Below, one piece after another: positions 11,004 to 22,129 of a stretch of 64,000 bases of DNA. Positions within the stretch are counted from its first letter, which is position 1, and each line of letters starts with the position of its first letter. The position numbers and the translations under genes were made by a program. The notes beneath the pieces are model-generated. The model saw only the letters and a list, made by a program, of their open reading frames with translations, ran no database searches and was not told the DNA's origin. The stretch is from Laguncularia racemosa. Lineage: Eukaryota; Streptophyta; Magnoliopsida; Myrtales; Combretaceae. Location of the stretch: contig JBBMOL010000081.1 in assembly GCA_037954665.1 (NCBI GenBank), positions 728,313 to 792,312 on the forward strand, written 5' to 3'.

Positions 11004-11566
11004 TATGTCTAATGTGTTAAGCGTGTTAAGGGGGTCATGAGTATCCTATTGTTTGCTTGTTGACATAAATTATATTAAGAAATGATTGTTTGTGTTTAAG
11101 TTCTACATGATGTGTGTGATACTTGTTTATGTTTGTTCATGCGTATGAGTTTGTGTTATACATATTAGGCATTAGCTTACTTTTCGAGGAAAGATTTTTA
11201 GATGCAGGTGTTGAGGGAGATAAGAACCCAGAAGATGACTTGGGTTTAGGTGAACTATAGAGAGAGGAAGACAAAGAGTACCATTATTATTGTGATGATT
11301 AAGTTTTAGGAAAAAATTTGATGTTTAACTGTAATAGATTGTATCTGTTGAGAATGTTATTTTGGTGTTTAAAGACTTTCGCTGCATTAGGTATTTGTTA
11401 TGGTTTAAGTTATCATTTGAATTTTGAGGTTATATAGAGTACTTTTATCATAAGAGTTACAAGTTAAAATGCATTAGTGTTGATAAGAGCCTTAACGTGT
11501 TCATCTATGGTAAGGACACGTGGCGGGCAATAGCGCGACCCAGGCTTTGGGGCGTTACAACTTAGG

Positions 11567-11578
11567 TGGTGTCAAAGC
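11567..11578 (+). other. Primer-binding site of element D
   Basis: TGGTGTCAAAGC lies eight bases after the 5' LTR, two mismatches from the initiator tRNA-Met site TGGTATCAGAGC. It confirms the plus orientation. Confidence 0.8.
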
Positions 11579-11952
11579 TTTAAGTTTTATAATCTTTAGA
11601 GATTTAAGTTTTGAGCTATAGAGCATAGGGTGTTGATCTTGGAAAAGCTTAGGTAATGATCCTTAGTATTAAGCAATGATCAATAGACATAAGTTTTAAA
11701 TAATAGAGTTTAAGATATGATCTTTGGAAGGATTAAGCACTAAATTTGTAAGATAATTAGACATGAAGAGAGTAGGTAAAATATGGGACGTTTACTTAAT
11801 TATATAATTATTTTCTTATATTCTTTTAACTACTAAATGTTATATATGAATAGACCCCTTGTGTATGGTATTTGTGTATATACTTACACACTATGAAATT
11901 GACCCTGACTGATACTAACATAAGTAGATTTGGTTGTCTATTCTTAAACAGA

Positions 11953-13110
11953 ATGCCTCTAAGAAGAATTACTGGATTAGGAGCTAGAAGAGGTGCTAGA
12001 CGTGATAACCTTAATGAGGAAAAAGCTCAACACCTACAGCAACACGGCGGAAAGAGGTTAGATGGCTGAAGAAATAGTTAAGCTATTGCATACTGTAAAC
12101 CACCTGGTAGGATTACTAGCACAACAACACCAAGCACCCAATGTTCCACAGCATAAGAATGTCAATGAACCCATCAACTTTGATAGGTTCATAAGAGTGG
12201 CTAAGGAGTTTAACCCTAGATTGGATGACCTAATTGAGGCTAAAGATTGGGTACAGGAAATTGAGAAGACTTTTGTTGCCTTTTAGATACTAGAAGATAG
12301 GGAGGTGAATTATGCTACATTTATGCTAAAGGAAACTATAGCAAAGTGGTGGGCTTCAGTCCCTAGACTTACAAGGGAGTGCATGAACTAGACGGTGTTT
12401 AAGGAGCTATTTTACTAGAGATACTTCCCTAATAACTCCAAAGACAGAATGGGGAATGATTACTACAACTGCGAACAGGGGAATTGAACTATTGAAGAGT
12501 ATAAGGTAGAGTTGAATCGCCTCATTCAGTTCCTTCCCGAGAATGTATGCAATGATGAGAAGTCCCAAACTAGAAGGTTCCTAAGAGGATTGGAATTAGA
12601 CCTACAACTTGCAGTAGGGGCCTTTTAGCTAAATATCTATGCTGAAATGGTAGACAAAGCTAAGTTCCTTGAACAAAATAAGAAGATCATTAAGGAACAG
12701 AGGAGCCGTAGAGCAGTATTAGCTTTGGGAAAAAGACCTGCCTCTAGTGGAATGGGGTAAGACAAGGGTAAAAGACATCACTTGCTGTAAAGTAGAACAT
12801 CTAGAGTAGTAGCCTATCCTCTCCAAATCAAGCAAGTTCCTTTGGCACTCACTACAATAGACACAAATGCTAAATGTCCCAAATGTTATGGACCTCATGA
12901 GTTAAGAGAGTATAGATAGCCAGATGGGGCATGTTTCTCTTGTGGAAAGACATGGTACATTAGTAGGCATTGTATTGAAAGGTCAGTTCCCCTAATCTTT
13001 TGTCATGTATGTAACCAGAGGGGACATAAAGTAGTCAATTGTCCTTAAGGACAAATTAGAAACTGGGCAAGGCCAGTACAATAGGCAACTAGACCTCTAG
13101 TGAGAGGATA
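11953..13110 (+). pseudogene. Gag of element D (broken)
   Basis: Start ATG at 11953 (MPLRRITGLGARRGARRD), with a frameshift near 12065 after which the frame reads AEEIVKLLHTVNHLVGLLAQQ. Then come the capsid-like block FDRFIRVAKEFNPRLDD, AKDWVQEIEKTFVAF, KWWASVPRL, IEEYKVELNRL and a FLRGLELDLQ block near 12580. Two zinc-finger-like segments follow: CFSCGKTWYISRHC (about 12931-12972) and CHVCNQRGHKVVNC (about 13003-13044), the second with intact C-X2-C-X4-H-X4-C spacing. Stops at about 12283, 12628, 13047 and three between 13082 and 13126 fall where relatives or context suggest Gln. Confidence 0.88.
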
Positions 13111-13129
13111 AGGAGGTAGACCATAGGCA

Positions 13130-13560
13130 AGAGGTCTTAGACAAAGAGTTCCTACCAAGGTGTTTGCCCTTCATCAGCAATGGCACCAGGATATTTCATG
13201 TAGACAACATTGCAAGTATGCATCCAATACACTCCTGCAATGTATATGTACTATTCAATATTGGTGCGTCTGTGTCTTGTGTGTCTGAAAACTTTATCTA
13301 TGCATGTGCTTTGGATGTTGAAAATATAAATGACTGCTTGGTTGTTAGTACTCCTTTAGGAGTAAGAAGAATAATAAATAGGATATGCAAAGGAGTGAGA
13401 ATAGAAATACATGGTAGGGTGATGCCAATAGACCTCCTAGTATTAAAGATGATAGAGTTTGACATTATTTTGGGTGTCAACTGGCTATCAAAATATTATG
13501 CCACCATTGATTGCCACAATATGGTAGTATAGTTTAATATACCCAGAGATGGATATTTTG
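13130..13560 (+). pseudogene. Aspartic protease of element D
   Basis: The open frame 13164-13532 covers most of the domain: VYVLFNIGASVSCVS, where relatives have DTGAS, so the catalytic Asp appears as Asn. It continues LVVSTPLGVRRIINRICKGV, IEIHGRVMPIDLLVLKM and IEFDIILGVNWLSKYYATID, the usual D-x-I-L-G-M-D-W-L block. It would cleave the Gag-Pol polyprotein. The loss of the catalytic Asp and the stop after 13532 make it inactive. Confidence 0.88.
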
Positions 13561-13689
13561 AATACAAGCTAAAAGTGCAAAGACCCACTAGATTACCTAC
13601 CTATGAGATGTGGGGGAAAAAGTTTAATGGCAACCATATTTATTAGAGCTAGTGAAGAAGTTAGCATGGAAGCAGTATTGATAGTGAGT

Positions 13690-14136
13690 GAATTTCTTAA
13701 TGTGATTCCAAAAAATCTTCCTAGTTTACCCCTAGCTAGGGAAATAGAATTCAACATAGACTTGGTATAGGGTATAGTACCCATATCAAAATTGGTCTAT
13801 AAAATGGCACCAGTGAAATTGGAAGAATTAAGGAAACAATTATAGGAGTTATAAGATAAGGGCTTCATAAGACCTAGTGTCTCTCGTTGGGGTGTACCGG
13901 TTCTTTTTTTGAAGAAAAAGGATGTTAGTATGAGACTTTGTATAGACTATAGGGAATTAAACAAGGTCACCATAAAGAACAAATATCCTCTTCCTAGGAT
14001 AGATGATCTGTTTGACCAATTGCAGGGAGCTCAAGTGTTCTACAAAGTAGACCTGAGATCAAGTTATCATCAACTTAGAATTAAAGAAGAGGACATCCAA
14101 AAAACAGTATTTAGGACTAAATATGGGTACTACGAA
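13690..14136 (+). pseudogene. Reverse transcriptase N-terminal part, element D
   Basis: Shows SEFLNVIPKNLPSLPL and REIEFNIDLV, then DKGFIRPSVSRWGVPVLFLK, MRLCIDYRELNKVTIKNKYP, LPRIDDLFDQLQGAQVFYKV and DLRSSYHQLRIKEEDI: a near-complete fingers and palm region. Frame changes occur before 13800 and stops near 13845 and 13855. The frame is open from 13909 to the insertion point of solo LTR F at 14137. Confidence 0.92.
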
Positions 14137-15062
14137 TGTTGTGCTTAAAAATCTAAAGCACAATGTACACATTCCAATTGGTGAATCAACTAGATAAATC
14201 CATAAATATGGCGTGATAAGTTGATGAAAAATACTCCAAAATAGTGAGCAAATAAGGAACAAACAACTCCAAATGGCATGTACTAAATTAGACAAAACCA
14301 ATCCAATAAACAACACAAGTGATTCCAATTTTCAACTATAAAATGGCATGAACCAAATATTGATTAAGGAACCCTAATTGTGTGAAACAAAACAATAAGA
14401 ACCAATGCAATCACAAACTAGATATTACTCACTAGATATAATTGGATGCAACATCGAAATGACCCTGATATAACTCACAAGGATTCCTAAGCCAACTCGC
14501 AACAATTCCTCACTTGAAATTAATAAGAGTAGAAGCTTGTAAGAGGGTGTCTCTCATGGCTGCAAAAATTTATAATTTTATGTCAAAGATAATGTCCCTC
14601 CAAAACCCTAGTTAGCAAGTATTTATACTTACTCCTATTAGGGTAAAAACACTCCAAAAATTACAACTATGCCACTATAAGGTGGCAGGTCCTAAAACAC
14701 AAATTACAACCAAATAAAAATGTTTCAAAAACTTATAACATAAATGGTTTCAAGAAAATATCAAACAAATAAAATAGTCCTCAACATGTTGGGTCTTTAA
14801 ATTAACCTGTTGGTCCAACTCATCTTCGATTTAGGTCGGTCTATGGATAACCCACAAGTTAAGCTTTAGTAAGTTTGTCTACAACCCTGTAAAGCCTGAT
14901 AAGTGTGCTTGTTGGAGTATACAATGCATGAGTAATAGAAAAGAGGTTAGTAAACAAATAATTTTGGGGTTGATTTGCTCAAAAAAGTCCCTTATCGCCA
15001 AGATTTGAAATCCTTTCGATCTTGCCCTAATGATAGGTCTTATAGGATTTTGATTCCTATCA
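14137..15062 (-). mobile_element. Solo LTR F inside the reverse transcriptase of D
   Basis: A 926-bp insertion in minus orientation. Its minus-strand ends are TGATAGGAATC (right) and GCACAACA (left), and it is flanked by a perfect 5-bp duplication ACGAA (14132-14136 and 15063-15067). A minus-strand TATAAATACTTGC core-promoter box lies near 14616-14628. No internal coding region, primer site or second LTR is present, so this is a solo LTR left by LTR-LTR recombination. It belongs to the same family as solo LTRs E and G and the LTR of H. Confidence 0.92.
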
Positions 15063-15510
15063 ACGAATTTCTGGTGATGCCCTTTGGACTAACGAATACA
15101 TCTACTACATTCATAGATTTAATGAGTAGAGTAGTCAGAGATTTCCTAGATAAGTTTGTAATCGTCTTTATAGATGACATCCTAATATACTCTAAAAGTA
15201 TTGAGGAGCACGAAGAGCACTTAAGACTAATATTGGGCAAGCTACAAGATGAGAAGTTGTATGCCAAATTTAGTAAATGTGAATTCTGGTTAGAACAAGT
15301 AGTCTTCTTAGGTCATATGGATAATAGGAATGGTATATCTTTGTACTGGGAAAAGGTGAGAGTAATAGTAGATTGGCTAAGATCGAAGACAATTACAGAG
15401 GTAAGAAGCATCCTACATCTAGTAGGCTACTATAGGAGATTTGTTGATTGGTTTCTCAAAATGGTAACTCCTCTTACCAGAATGACAAAGAAGAATGTGA
15501 AATTCGAATG
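15063..15510 (+). pseudogene. Reverse transcriptase C-terminal part, element D
   Basis: Resumes after LTR F with FLVMPFGLTNTSTTFIDLM, then the catalytic segment VFIDDILIYSKS. The two Asp codons at 15173-15178 are intact. It continues EHEEHLRLILGKLQDEKLYA, KFSKCEFWLEQVVFLGH and VRSILHLVGYYRRFVDWF, the normal thumb and connection blocks. The frame is open from 14975 to 15628, the longest uninterrupted retroelement frame in the window. Confidence 0.93.
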
Positions 15511-15965
15511 GAATGACAAATGTGAAGTCAACTTTCAAATGCTCAAAGAGAAACTGGTGATGATGCCAATTTTGATTTTACCCAAGAGTGAAGAAGAGTT
15601 TACAGTGTATAGCGATGCCTCAATTTAAGGGTTAGAGTGATTGTATTGATGCAAGGTGGTCAAGTAATAGCATATGCATCTAGATAATGGAAGTTGTATG
15701 AAAAGAACTACCCAACTCACAACTTGTAATTATAGCTATAGTGCTAACTTTGAAACTATGGAAACACTACTTATATGGAGAAAGGTGCAAAATCTTTACT
15801 GACCACAAAAGCCTGAAGTACATATTTATATAAAAAGAGCTAAAAATGAGACAGAGAAGAGGGTTAGAGTTAATTAAAGATTAAGACTTGGAATTACATT
15901 ACCATCTAGGGAAAGCCAATGTGGTGGCAAATGCCTTTAGTAGAAAGAAACAAGGCAATGTAGCA
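15511..15965 (+). pseudogene. RNase H of element D
   Basis: MLKEKLVMMPILILPKSEEE leads to FTVYSDASI (relatives FVVYSDAS), the first catalytic Asp region. After a stop near 15626 the reading continues QGGQVIAYASR, a stop where relatives have Gln, then WKLYEKNYPTH and LWKHYLYGERCKIFTDHKSL (the HYLYG and FTDHKSL blocks). It ends in HLGKANVVANAFSRK at about 15901-15950. It would degrade the RNA strand of the RNA-DNA hybrid. Confidence 0.88.
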
Positions 15966-16224
15966 ACCTTCATCACTTTTCGAAAAGAGTTATTGGAAGA
16001 CATGCACAAAATGGAGTTAGAAGTCTTAACACAAGAAGTAGGAGCAAAAATGGCTATTTTAAGGACTCAACTAACCATTGTGGACAAAATTAAATCTGGT
16101 CAGATCGAAGATAAGGACATTTAAGAGTTCAAGAGCAGAATAGAATAAGGCAAGGCACTAAAATTCAACTCAAATGCTGAAGGGACCTTGAGATACAAAA
16201 CGAGACTATGTAAGCTAAAGGATG

Positions 16225-17010
16225 CAGAATTGAAGAGAGAGATAATAAAATAGGCACATCACTCCACCTATATGATACATCCTAAGAGTATAAAAATGTA
16301 CAACGATGTAAAGAGCTGTTATTGGTAGAGAAACATGAAGAGAGAATTAGCAAAATATGTAGCCGAATGCCTCACATGCTAGCAGATCAAAATAGAACAC
16401 CCGAGACTAGCTAGAGAATTACCATCTCCTCTAGTACTGAAGTGGAAATGGGAGCATGTGACAATGGATTTTATTACAGCCCTCCCGAATATCAAAGAGA
16501 AGCAAAATGCAGTTTTGGTCATAGTGGATAGATTGATTAAGTCTACTCATTTCATACCTATTAGAGTAGGATGTAAATTGGAAAAACTAGCACAGATATA
16601 CATACAAGAGGTAGTCAGATTACATGGAGTGCTAATGACAATCACTTCTAATAGAGACACCAGGTTTGTAAGTAGATTTTGGAGCAGCCTTCATAAGGCA
16701 TTAGGCAACAAACTGCAATTCGGTACAACGTTCCACCTACAGACAGATGGTCAGTTTGAAAGGACTATACAAATACTGGAAGATTTTCTCAGAGCATGTG
16801 CACTAGACTTTGGAGGGAATTGGAATGAGCATATACCTCTAGTAGAGTTTGCCTATAATAGCAGTTACCAAGTAACCATCCAGATGGCACCATATGAAGC
16901 TCTTTATGGCAGAAAGTACAGATCCCCACTACATTAGGATGAAGTGGGAGAAAGACAGATGATGGGGCTAGAGTTAGTACAAGAAGCAGTCGACAAGGTG
17001 AAACTAATCA
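16225..17010 (+). pseudogene. Integrase core of element D
   Basis: The HHCC finger appears as HHSTYMIHPKSIKMYNDVKS and AKYVAECLTC (about 16257-16380), with a stop in the middle at the Trp position of YWW. The core follows: MDFITALPNI with the first catalytic Asp (about 16463), TSNRDTRFVSRFW with the second (about 16654) and QFERTIQILEDFLRACALDF with the Glu (about 16757). Then come WNEHIPLVEFAYNSSYQ and APYEALYGRKYRSPLH. The D-D-E triad is therefore present. The stop at 16935 stands where relatives have Trp. It would insert cDNA into the chromosome. Confidence 0.92.
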
Positions 17011-17029
17011 AGTAGAGAAAGCAGACGAC

Positions 17030-17465
17030 CCACTTGGAATTCCTAGTAGGAGATAAGGTATTATTGAGAATTTCTCCAACAAAAGGAGTAATCAGATTCA
17101 AATTGAGGGGAAAGCTAAACCCGTGGTATATAGCCCCATTTGAGATCTTAGAGAAAATAGGCACAGTGGCTTACAAATTAGCCGTTTTATTGAATTTGGT
17201 CGGGGTACATGATGTATTCCGCATATCTATGCTAAAGAAGTATGTACCTAACCCAAATTAGATAGTAGCCTTAGAACCACTAAATGTGCAGCCAAATCTA
17301 ACATTTTTGAAAAGGCCAATGAGGATTTTGGACACTAAGGAACGGGTGCTAAGGCGGAAAACAATCCCTTATGTTAAAATATAATGGACAAACCAAACGG
17401 AAAGGAAAGTGACATGGGATTTAGAGGAAGAAATAAGGAGAAAGCATCCAAAAATTTTCTAAAAT
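17030..17465 (+). pseudogene. Integrase C-terminal and chromodomain-like tail, element D
   Basis: Reads FLVGDKVLLRISPTKGVIRF, KLRGKLNPWYIAPFEILEKI and VHDVFRISMLKKYVPNPN (the GPY/F-type region), a stop, then ALEPLNVQPNLTFLKRPMRI, LDTKERVLRRKTIPYVKI and WDLEEEIRRKHPKIF. This end block matches the chromodomain-like tail of Tekay/Del chromoviruses, which targets integration to heterochromatin. The stops near 17261 and 17381 are at Gln-like positions. It ends before the polypurine tract. Confidence 0.88.
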
Positions 17466-17495
17466 CAAGTACTTTCAAGAACAAAGGTTTTTATA

Positions 17496-17507
17496 AGAGA
17501 AGGAGAA
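17496..17507 (+). other. Polypurine tract of element D
   Basis: The run AGAGAAGGAGAA lies immediately before the 3' LTR (TGTAATATATG at 17508), the expected plus-strand primer site. Confidence 0.8.
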
Positions 17508-18040
17508 TGTAATATATGAATTTTTTTACTATTTATTTAATTATGTAATATCGGTATTATTATAAAGAGTTAAGGATGAGGATGAAAATTTTAAAAGTTG
17601 AAAGGGCAATTTGGACATTTTATGACGGAGAGTATTTATTCTTAAATGACTTAACGTTTTTCCTTTTCCTTCCTTACAGTAACATAGTACACAAAAACAC
17701 TCTCTAAACAAAACCTAAGACGATAAAAGGAGATAGCGTGACCTAATTCCAATTCCGAAGGTAAGGGATCTTGTATAGATTTTAGTTAAGGATTAATGGA
17801 AATTGTGGTTATAAGCATTAATTTTTCATGTCGAAAATGAGGTTGTGAAGGGATGGAAGAGAGTAGAGAATCGACGATCCAAGAGGATTCAACTTATAGG
17901 GAATTTGAAGTAAGTAATCTAATTCATGTAATTTATTTATAATTACATGTTTTAGGAGCTTAGTTAAGCTTAGGAATAGGAAGGATTAGGTTTTGTACGA
18001 TTTAAAGTAAGAGAAATAGGGTTCGGGGGGATTTCCAAGG

Positions 18041-18350
18041 GTAGCACGACCAATCAACACAGTCATGTTTCGACCGTATTGAAATGGAACAGTACATCGA
18101 AAGATACATGGCTTCCCAATACGGTTGTGTTTCACTTATGTTGAAATGGAAAAGTGCATTAAGAGATACACAGCCACTTAACACGATCATGTTTAAACTA
18201 TGTTAAGTAAGGGTAACACGACCTTGCAACACGGTCATGTTTAGGTTATGTTGAAATTGTGTTTTGCGCCAAGAGATACACGACCATTAACATGGTTGCG
18301 CTTCAACCTGTATTGAGCTACACGATCCTCAACATGGCCATATTGAATAA
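18041..18350. repeat. CACG-CGTG motif array in the 3' LTR of D
   Basis: Counterpart of 10086-10390, with copies at about 18053, 18118, 18180, 18226 and 18290. Many CG dinucleotides of the 5' LTR copies read CA or TG here, so the palindromes are more degraded. Confidence 0.75.
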
Positions 18351-19455
18351 AGTATAAAATAATTCTATGTTCGTTTAACTTCAATTTAAACTAATTTTCA
18401 TGCAACCTAGATAGCTAGTAAGACCATAGAGAAATTAAATGAATAAAATTAAGAAAATTAAGAATGATATTGATCTTAGATTGAATATCAAGAAGAGCAT
18501 GTTAATGTGTACACATTTCCAATTAAGTTAAGTCCAAGACCAAGAAATGCTTAAGGTTAGGATCCAAGGTACGTGTAACTTGTGTGCTGTTCCATGTTTA
18601 CTTACATTAGTACATGTATTTGAAATTGATTAAGAGAACGATTCGGTTTATGTTTTTAAATGATATGTTGTATGTACTTGGCTCGGCCTAGGGGCTCGTA
18701 GAAGTACATCCCTTGAGAGCACCCTAATGATCCTTGTATGACAATGTCTCTAGTGGAATCGTACTTGGAAATGATCTGCATTAGATGTTGTTTAAGCATT
18801 TAAGTGTACATGGGTGTAGGGCCCATAGTGTTAGTTCCCATCACCAGGTTTAAGGTTTAAGTCGACATAGGTGTGGGGCCCATAGTGGTAGTTCCCATCA
18901 CCCAGTTTAAGTGTACATAGGTGTAAGGCTCATAATGGCAATTTCCATCACCAAGATATGCTCTAATGTGTTAAGTGTATTAAAGGGGTCATGACTACCC
19001 TATTGTTTGCTTGTGGACATAAATTATATTAAGAAATGATTGTCTGTGTTTAAGTTCTACATGATGTGTGTGATACTCATTTATGTTTGTTCATGTGTAT
19101 GTGTTTGTGTTATATGTATTGGGCATTAGCTCACCTTTCGAGGAATCATTCTTAGGTGCAGGTGTTGAGGGAGATAAGAACCTAGAAGATGACTTGGGTT
19201 TAAGTGAACTATAGAGAGAGAAAGATGAAGAGTACCATTATTATTGTGGTGATTAAGTTTTAGGAAAAAATTTAATGTTTGTAATAGGTAGTTTCTATTG
19301 AGAATGTTATTTTGTTATTTAAAGACTTCTGTTGCATTAGGTATTTGCTATGGTTTAAGTTATCATTTGAATTTTGAGGTTATATACAGTACTTTTATCA
19401 TAAGAGTTACAGGTTAAAATGTATCAGAGTTGATCAGAGCCTCAATGTGTTCTTG

Positions 19456-20295
19456 TGATAGGAATCAAAATCCTATAGGACCTATCACTAAGGTAAGAGC
19501 TAGAGGGTTACAAAATTTAGCAATGAGGGTCCTCTTTAAACAAACCAACCCCAAAAATATTTCAGCAAGTATACTTGTCATTTTTACAGGGCGATGGATA
19601 AACCTGCTAAAACTCGATTTGTGGATTATTCATGGACTGACATAAACCAAAGAAGAACTGGTCCAACAAATTGTTCACTTAAATTGAAGAATCGACCACT
19701 TGAAGACCATTTGAATATGTAATTGTTTATGTGAATCGACCATTTTTGTTTATTTTGTACTTGTAATTTTGATATTTGGAACGGTCACCTAGTGGTAACT
19801 TTGTAATTTTTGGTTTGTTTTAACCCTAATAGAAGAAAATATAAATACTTACTAATTAGGGTTTTTAGGGAGCTTTTTTCATTTTGAAAAAGACACTTTA
19901 TTGCCATCAGAGAGAGATTGCCTCATGCTAAAACATCCACTCCAATCAATTTCTAGGAAATTGTGGCGAGTTTGACTTGGAATTTCTCATAAGTAATATT
20001 AAGATCATTTACGTTGCTTCCTTTTATTACTAGTGTATAATATCTAGTGATAATAGGTTTATTTATCTACTTGTTGTTCACGTTAATTTAGGGTTCATAT
20101 TGCTAAGATTACAAACCAATTTTAGAGATTGGAATTGCATTTTATATGTAATTTGATTGGTGTCAGAATTCCTTATAATACATCTAATTTTGGTTCACGC
20201 CATTGAGATTGTATGCACACTAATTTGGGGATTTTGTCTTATTGAATTCTCCAATTGGATTGTGTTCATGTGCTTTGGAGTTTTTAAGCACACCA
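19456..20295 (+). mobile_element. Solo LTR E inside the 3' LTR of D
   Basis: An 840-bp insertion starting TGATAGGAATC and ending AAGCACACCA. The flanks are TCTTG (19451-19455) and TCTTA (20296-20300), a 5-bp duplication with one mismatch. The uninterrupted site is seen at about 11505-11515 of the 5' LTR. A TATAAATACTT box lies at 19840-19850. No interior is present. The plus-strand ORFs at 19430 and 20157 are inside it and have no domain. Confidence 0.92.
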
Positions 20296-20359
20296 TCTTA
20301 TGTGGTAAGGACAGGTGGCATACAGTAGCGTGGCTAGGGTTTTTGGGCATTACACAGAT

Positions 20360-21390
20360 GATCTTAGGCTAATACGTTTTAAGATACCCCTTCGAACATC
20401 TATTAACTCCATTGCTTATTTTAATTAGTTCAGTTTTCTCAAACTTTTCTCTTGACCCTTGTAGCAAGTTTTAAACTGATGATCCTAAGCTCGTCACTTA
20501 ATTCAATAGGTGTTATCCCACAAAGGGCACCCTATAAGCTTAATTGCTCAAGTCGATTAGGCCTATTGCTTAACTTTATTTATTTTATTTTATTTCCTAG
20601 CTTTAATTTATAGGAATAACATTCAAAAGACAAATTTCGCTAGTTTAATTATTCTTTATCATAGTACGCATAAGAACTAAGAGATAGGTATATATCAAAG
20701 TAAGCTTAAAAAATCGAATTCCCAATCTTGATTAGTAGTGCCAGTCTAATCTAGAGTTTCTAAATTCTAAGTCTAAATAACATTTAACTTTTATTTACAT
20801 AGATTTCACAATTCAACTCTAATCAAGTATTATAAGTTCACTAATGAAAAGGTAAAAAATATATCAAGAATATTTTTTTTTCCAATAAACCACCAAATTA
20901 TGAATGCAATTTATTTATTTAGTACTATTAAGAGTGATAAATTATCATCTAGTGGTCTCTTGATAAAGTAAAAAATTTAAGGCTTTTTATATTATTTCTC
21001 TCCCCTATACTTAAAATTGTATATGGTCCCCATTGTACAAAATAAGTAAAAAAAGATAAAAATGAACAAGTTAAAACTCATGGGAAAGGAAATAGATTAA
21101 ACTAAAATACTTCTCTAATTTAATTAGTTTAGCTATATCTTGACTCAATTTTTCGGTTGATAAGTATGGTAGTTCTCGCAAAATAAGGAGGTAAAAAAGC
21201 AAGTAGAAGCACAAAATAAACGAGCATAAAACTAAACTAAAACAATAGAAGCACAAAATAAATGAGCATAAAACTAAACTAAAACAACACTAAAATAAAT
21301 TAAATAAAATGAAACAAAAGCAAACTAAACTAATTAAAACTTAGGATGCCTGTTAAGAAGTGCTTTTGGTTAGCATTGTTGGCTCAATGT
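20360..21390 (-). other. Noncoding interior of element C, right of the D insertion
   Basis: Continues the interior broken at 9553 and is homologous to about 53010-53830 of element M (landmark GATCTTAGGCTA). AT-rich, with A-rich runs at 21240-21340 including a 40-bp-scale direct repeat of the phrase AGAAGCACAAAATAAA. No coding sequence is recognised. Confidence 0.75.
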
Positions 21391-21391
21391 A

Positions 21392-22100
21392 TTACACTTT
21401 CACTAAGCAAGGGGGTTGAATGTTAAATTTCTCACATTTCTCTTGATTAAACCCCTCTAAACAATCTTTCATACTTTTCATGAGACATAATTCCACAAGA
21501 TTTACATGAATGTTTTCTTGTACACAACTAACAATAGAAAAATCCATTGTATGAAGAAAATAACAAGTATTGTCATGCTCAAGGGAGTATTGCATTGCAT
21601 TAGAAATTTTAAGAACTAATTCTTCCTTACCAATTCTAGGAATTAATTTACCATCTCCCACATCAACAATTTCTCTTGCCATGGTCAAAAAGGGTTGACC
21701 TAGGATTAATGGCACTTCTATATCCTCAACCACATCAAGAATGACAAATTCTACTCAAAAGATAAAAGTATCAATTTTCGCCAACACATCTTCAATTATG
21801 CCTCTAGCAAATTTTACAGACCAATCAGTAAGTTGCAAACTCATTCTAGTTAGCTTAGGTTCTCCTAGTTATAGTCTTTTAAATAATTTTTATGGCATTA
21901 AATTTATATTGGCTCGTAAATCAACTAAAAAGTTTGCTATGGACAAGCAATCAAACAAGGCAAAGTAAAACTTATTGAATCCTTTAATATTCTTAGTAAA
22001 TTGTTTTGTAGGATTGCTAGGACTATTGAGATCTTTTCCAATTTTCTTTTACTTGAAAGTAAATCCTTTAGATATTTTGCATACTTAGCATTTGAAGTTA
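21392..22100 (-). pseudogene. Athila-type aspartic protease of element C
   Basis: The minus-strand frame 21733-21392 reads EDIEVPLILGQPFLTMAREI, VDVGDGKLIPRIGKEELVLK, matching the C-terminal half of the Athila-lineage protease (relatives DIEVPLILGRPFLATG). Upstream (21740-22100) the reading continues in degraded form through the segments corresponding to LADRSVKYP and FNLMP. The catalytic Asp segment is not clearly readable. After the domain the element turns noncoding rather than into reverse transcriptase. Confidence 0.82.
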
Positions 22101-22129
22101 AACCTCAACAAAAGGTAAATTAATATGAA

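Larger units (their letters stand above)
9559..11559 (+). repeat. 5' LTR of element D
   Basis: A 2001-bp LTR beginning TGTAATACATG and ending GGCGTTACA. It contains an array of CACG/CGTG palindrome-like phrases (10086-10390) and a three-copy short repeat (10850-11003). It aligns over its length with the 3' LTR at 17508-20354. Confidence 0.92.
9559..20354 (+). mobile_element. Full-length chromovirus D (Ty3/gypsy, Tekay/Del-like)
   Basis: An LTR retrotransposon inserted in C. The target duplication is AAGAT (9554-9558) / CAGAT (20355-20359), one mismatch. LTRs of 2001 bp (9559-11559) and 2002 bp (17508-20354 minus a later solo LTR and its duplication) begin TGTAATA and end TTACA. The interior shows PBS, gag with two zinc knuckles, protease, reverse transcriptase, RNase H, integrase and a chromodomain-like tail. 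This gene order and tail match chromoviruses of the Tekay/Del type. It carries solo LTR F in the reverse transcriptase and solo LTR E in the 3' LTR. Many in-frame stops make it inactive. Confidence 0.93.
17508..20354 (+). repeat. 3' LTR of element D, interrupted by solo LTR E
   Basis: The second LTR of D, beginning TGTAATATATG and ending GGGCATTACA. Without the 840-bp solo LTR E and one 5-bp duplication it is 2002 bp, against 2001 bp for the 5' LTR, which supports the boundaries. It carries the same CACG/CGTG array (18041-18350) and the triple repeat (18797-18956). Confidence 0.92.

Noticed and set aside
21741..21968. 75-codon plus-strand ORF
   Set aside because: Antisense shadow of the Athila-type protease region of element C.
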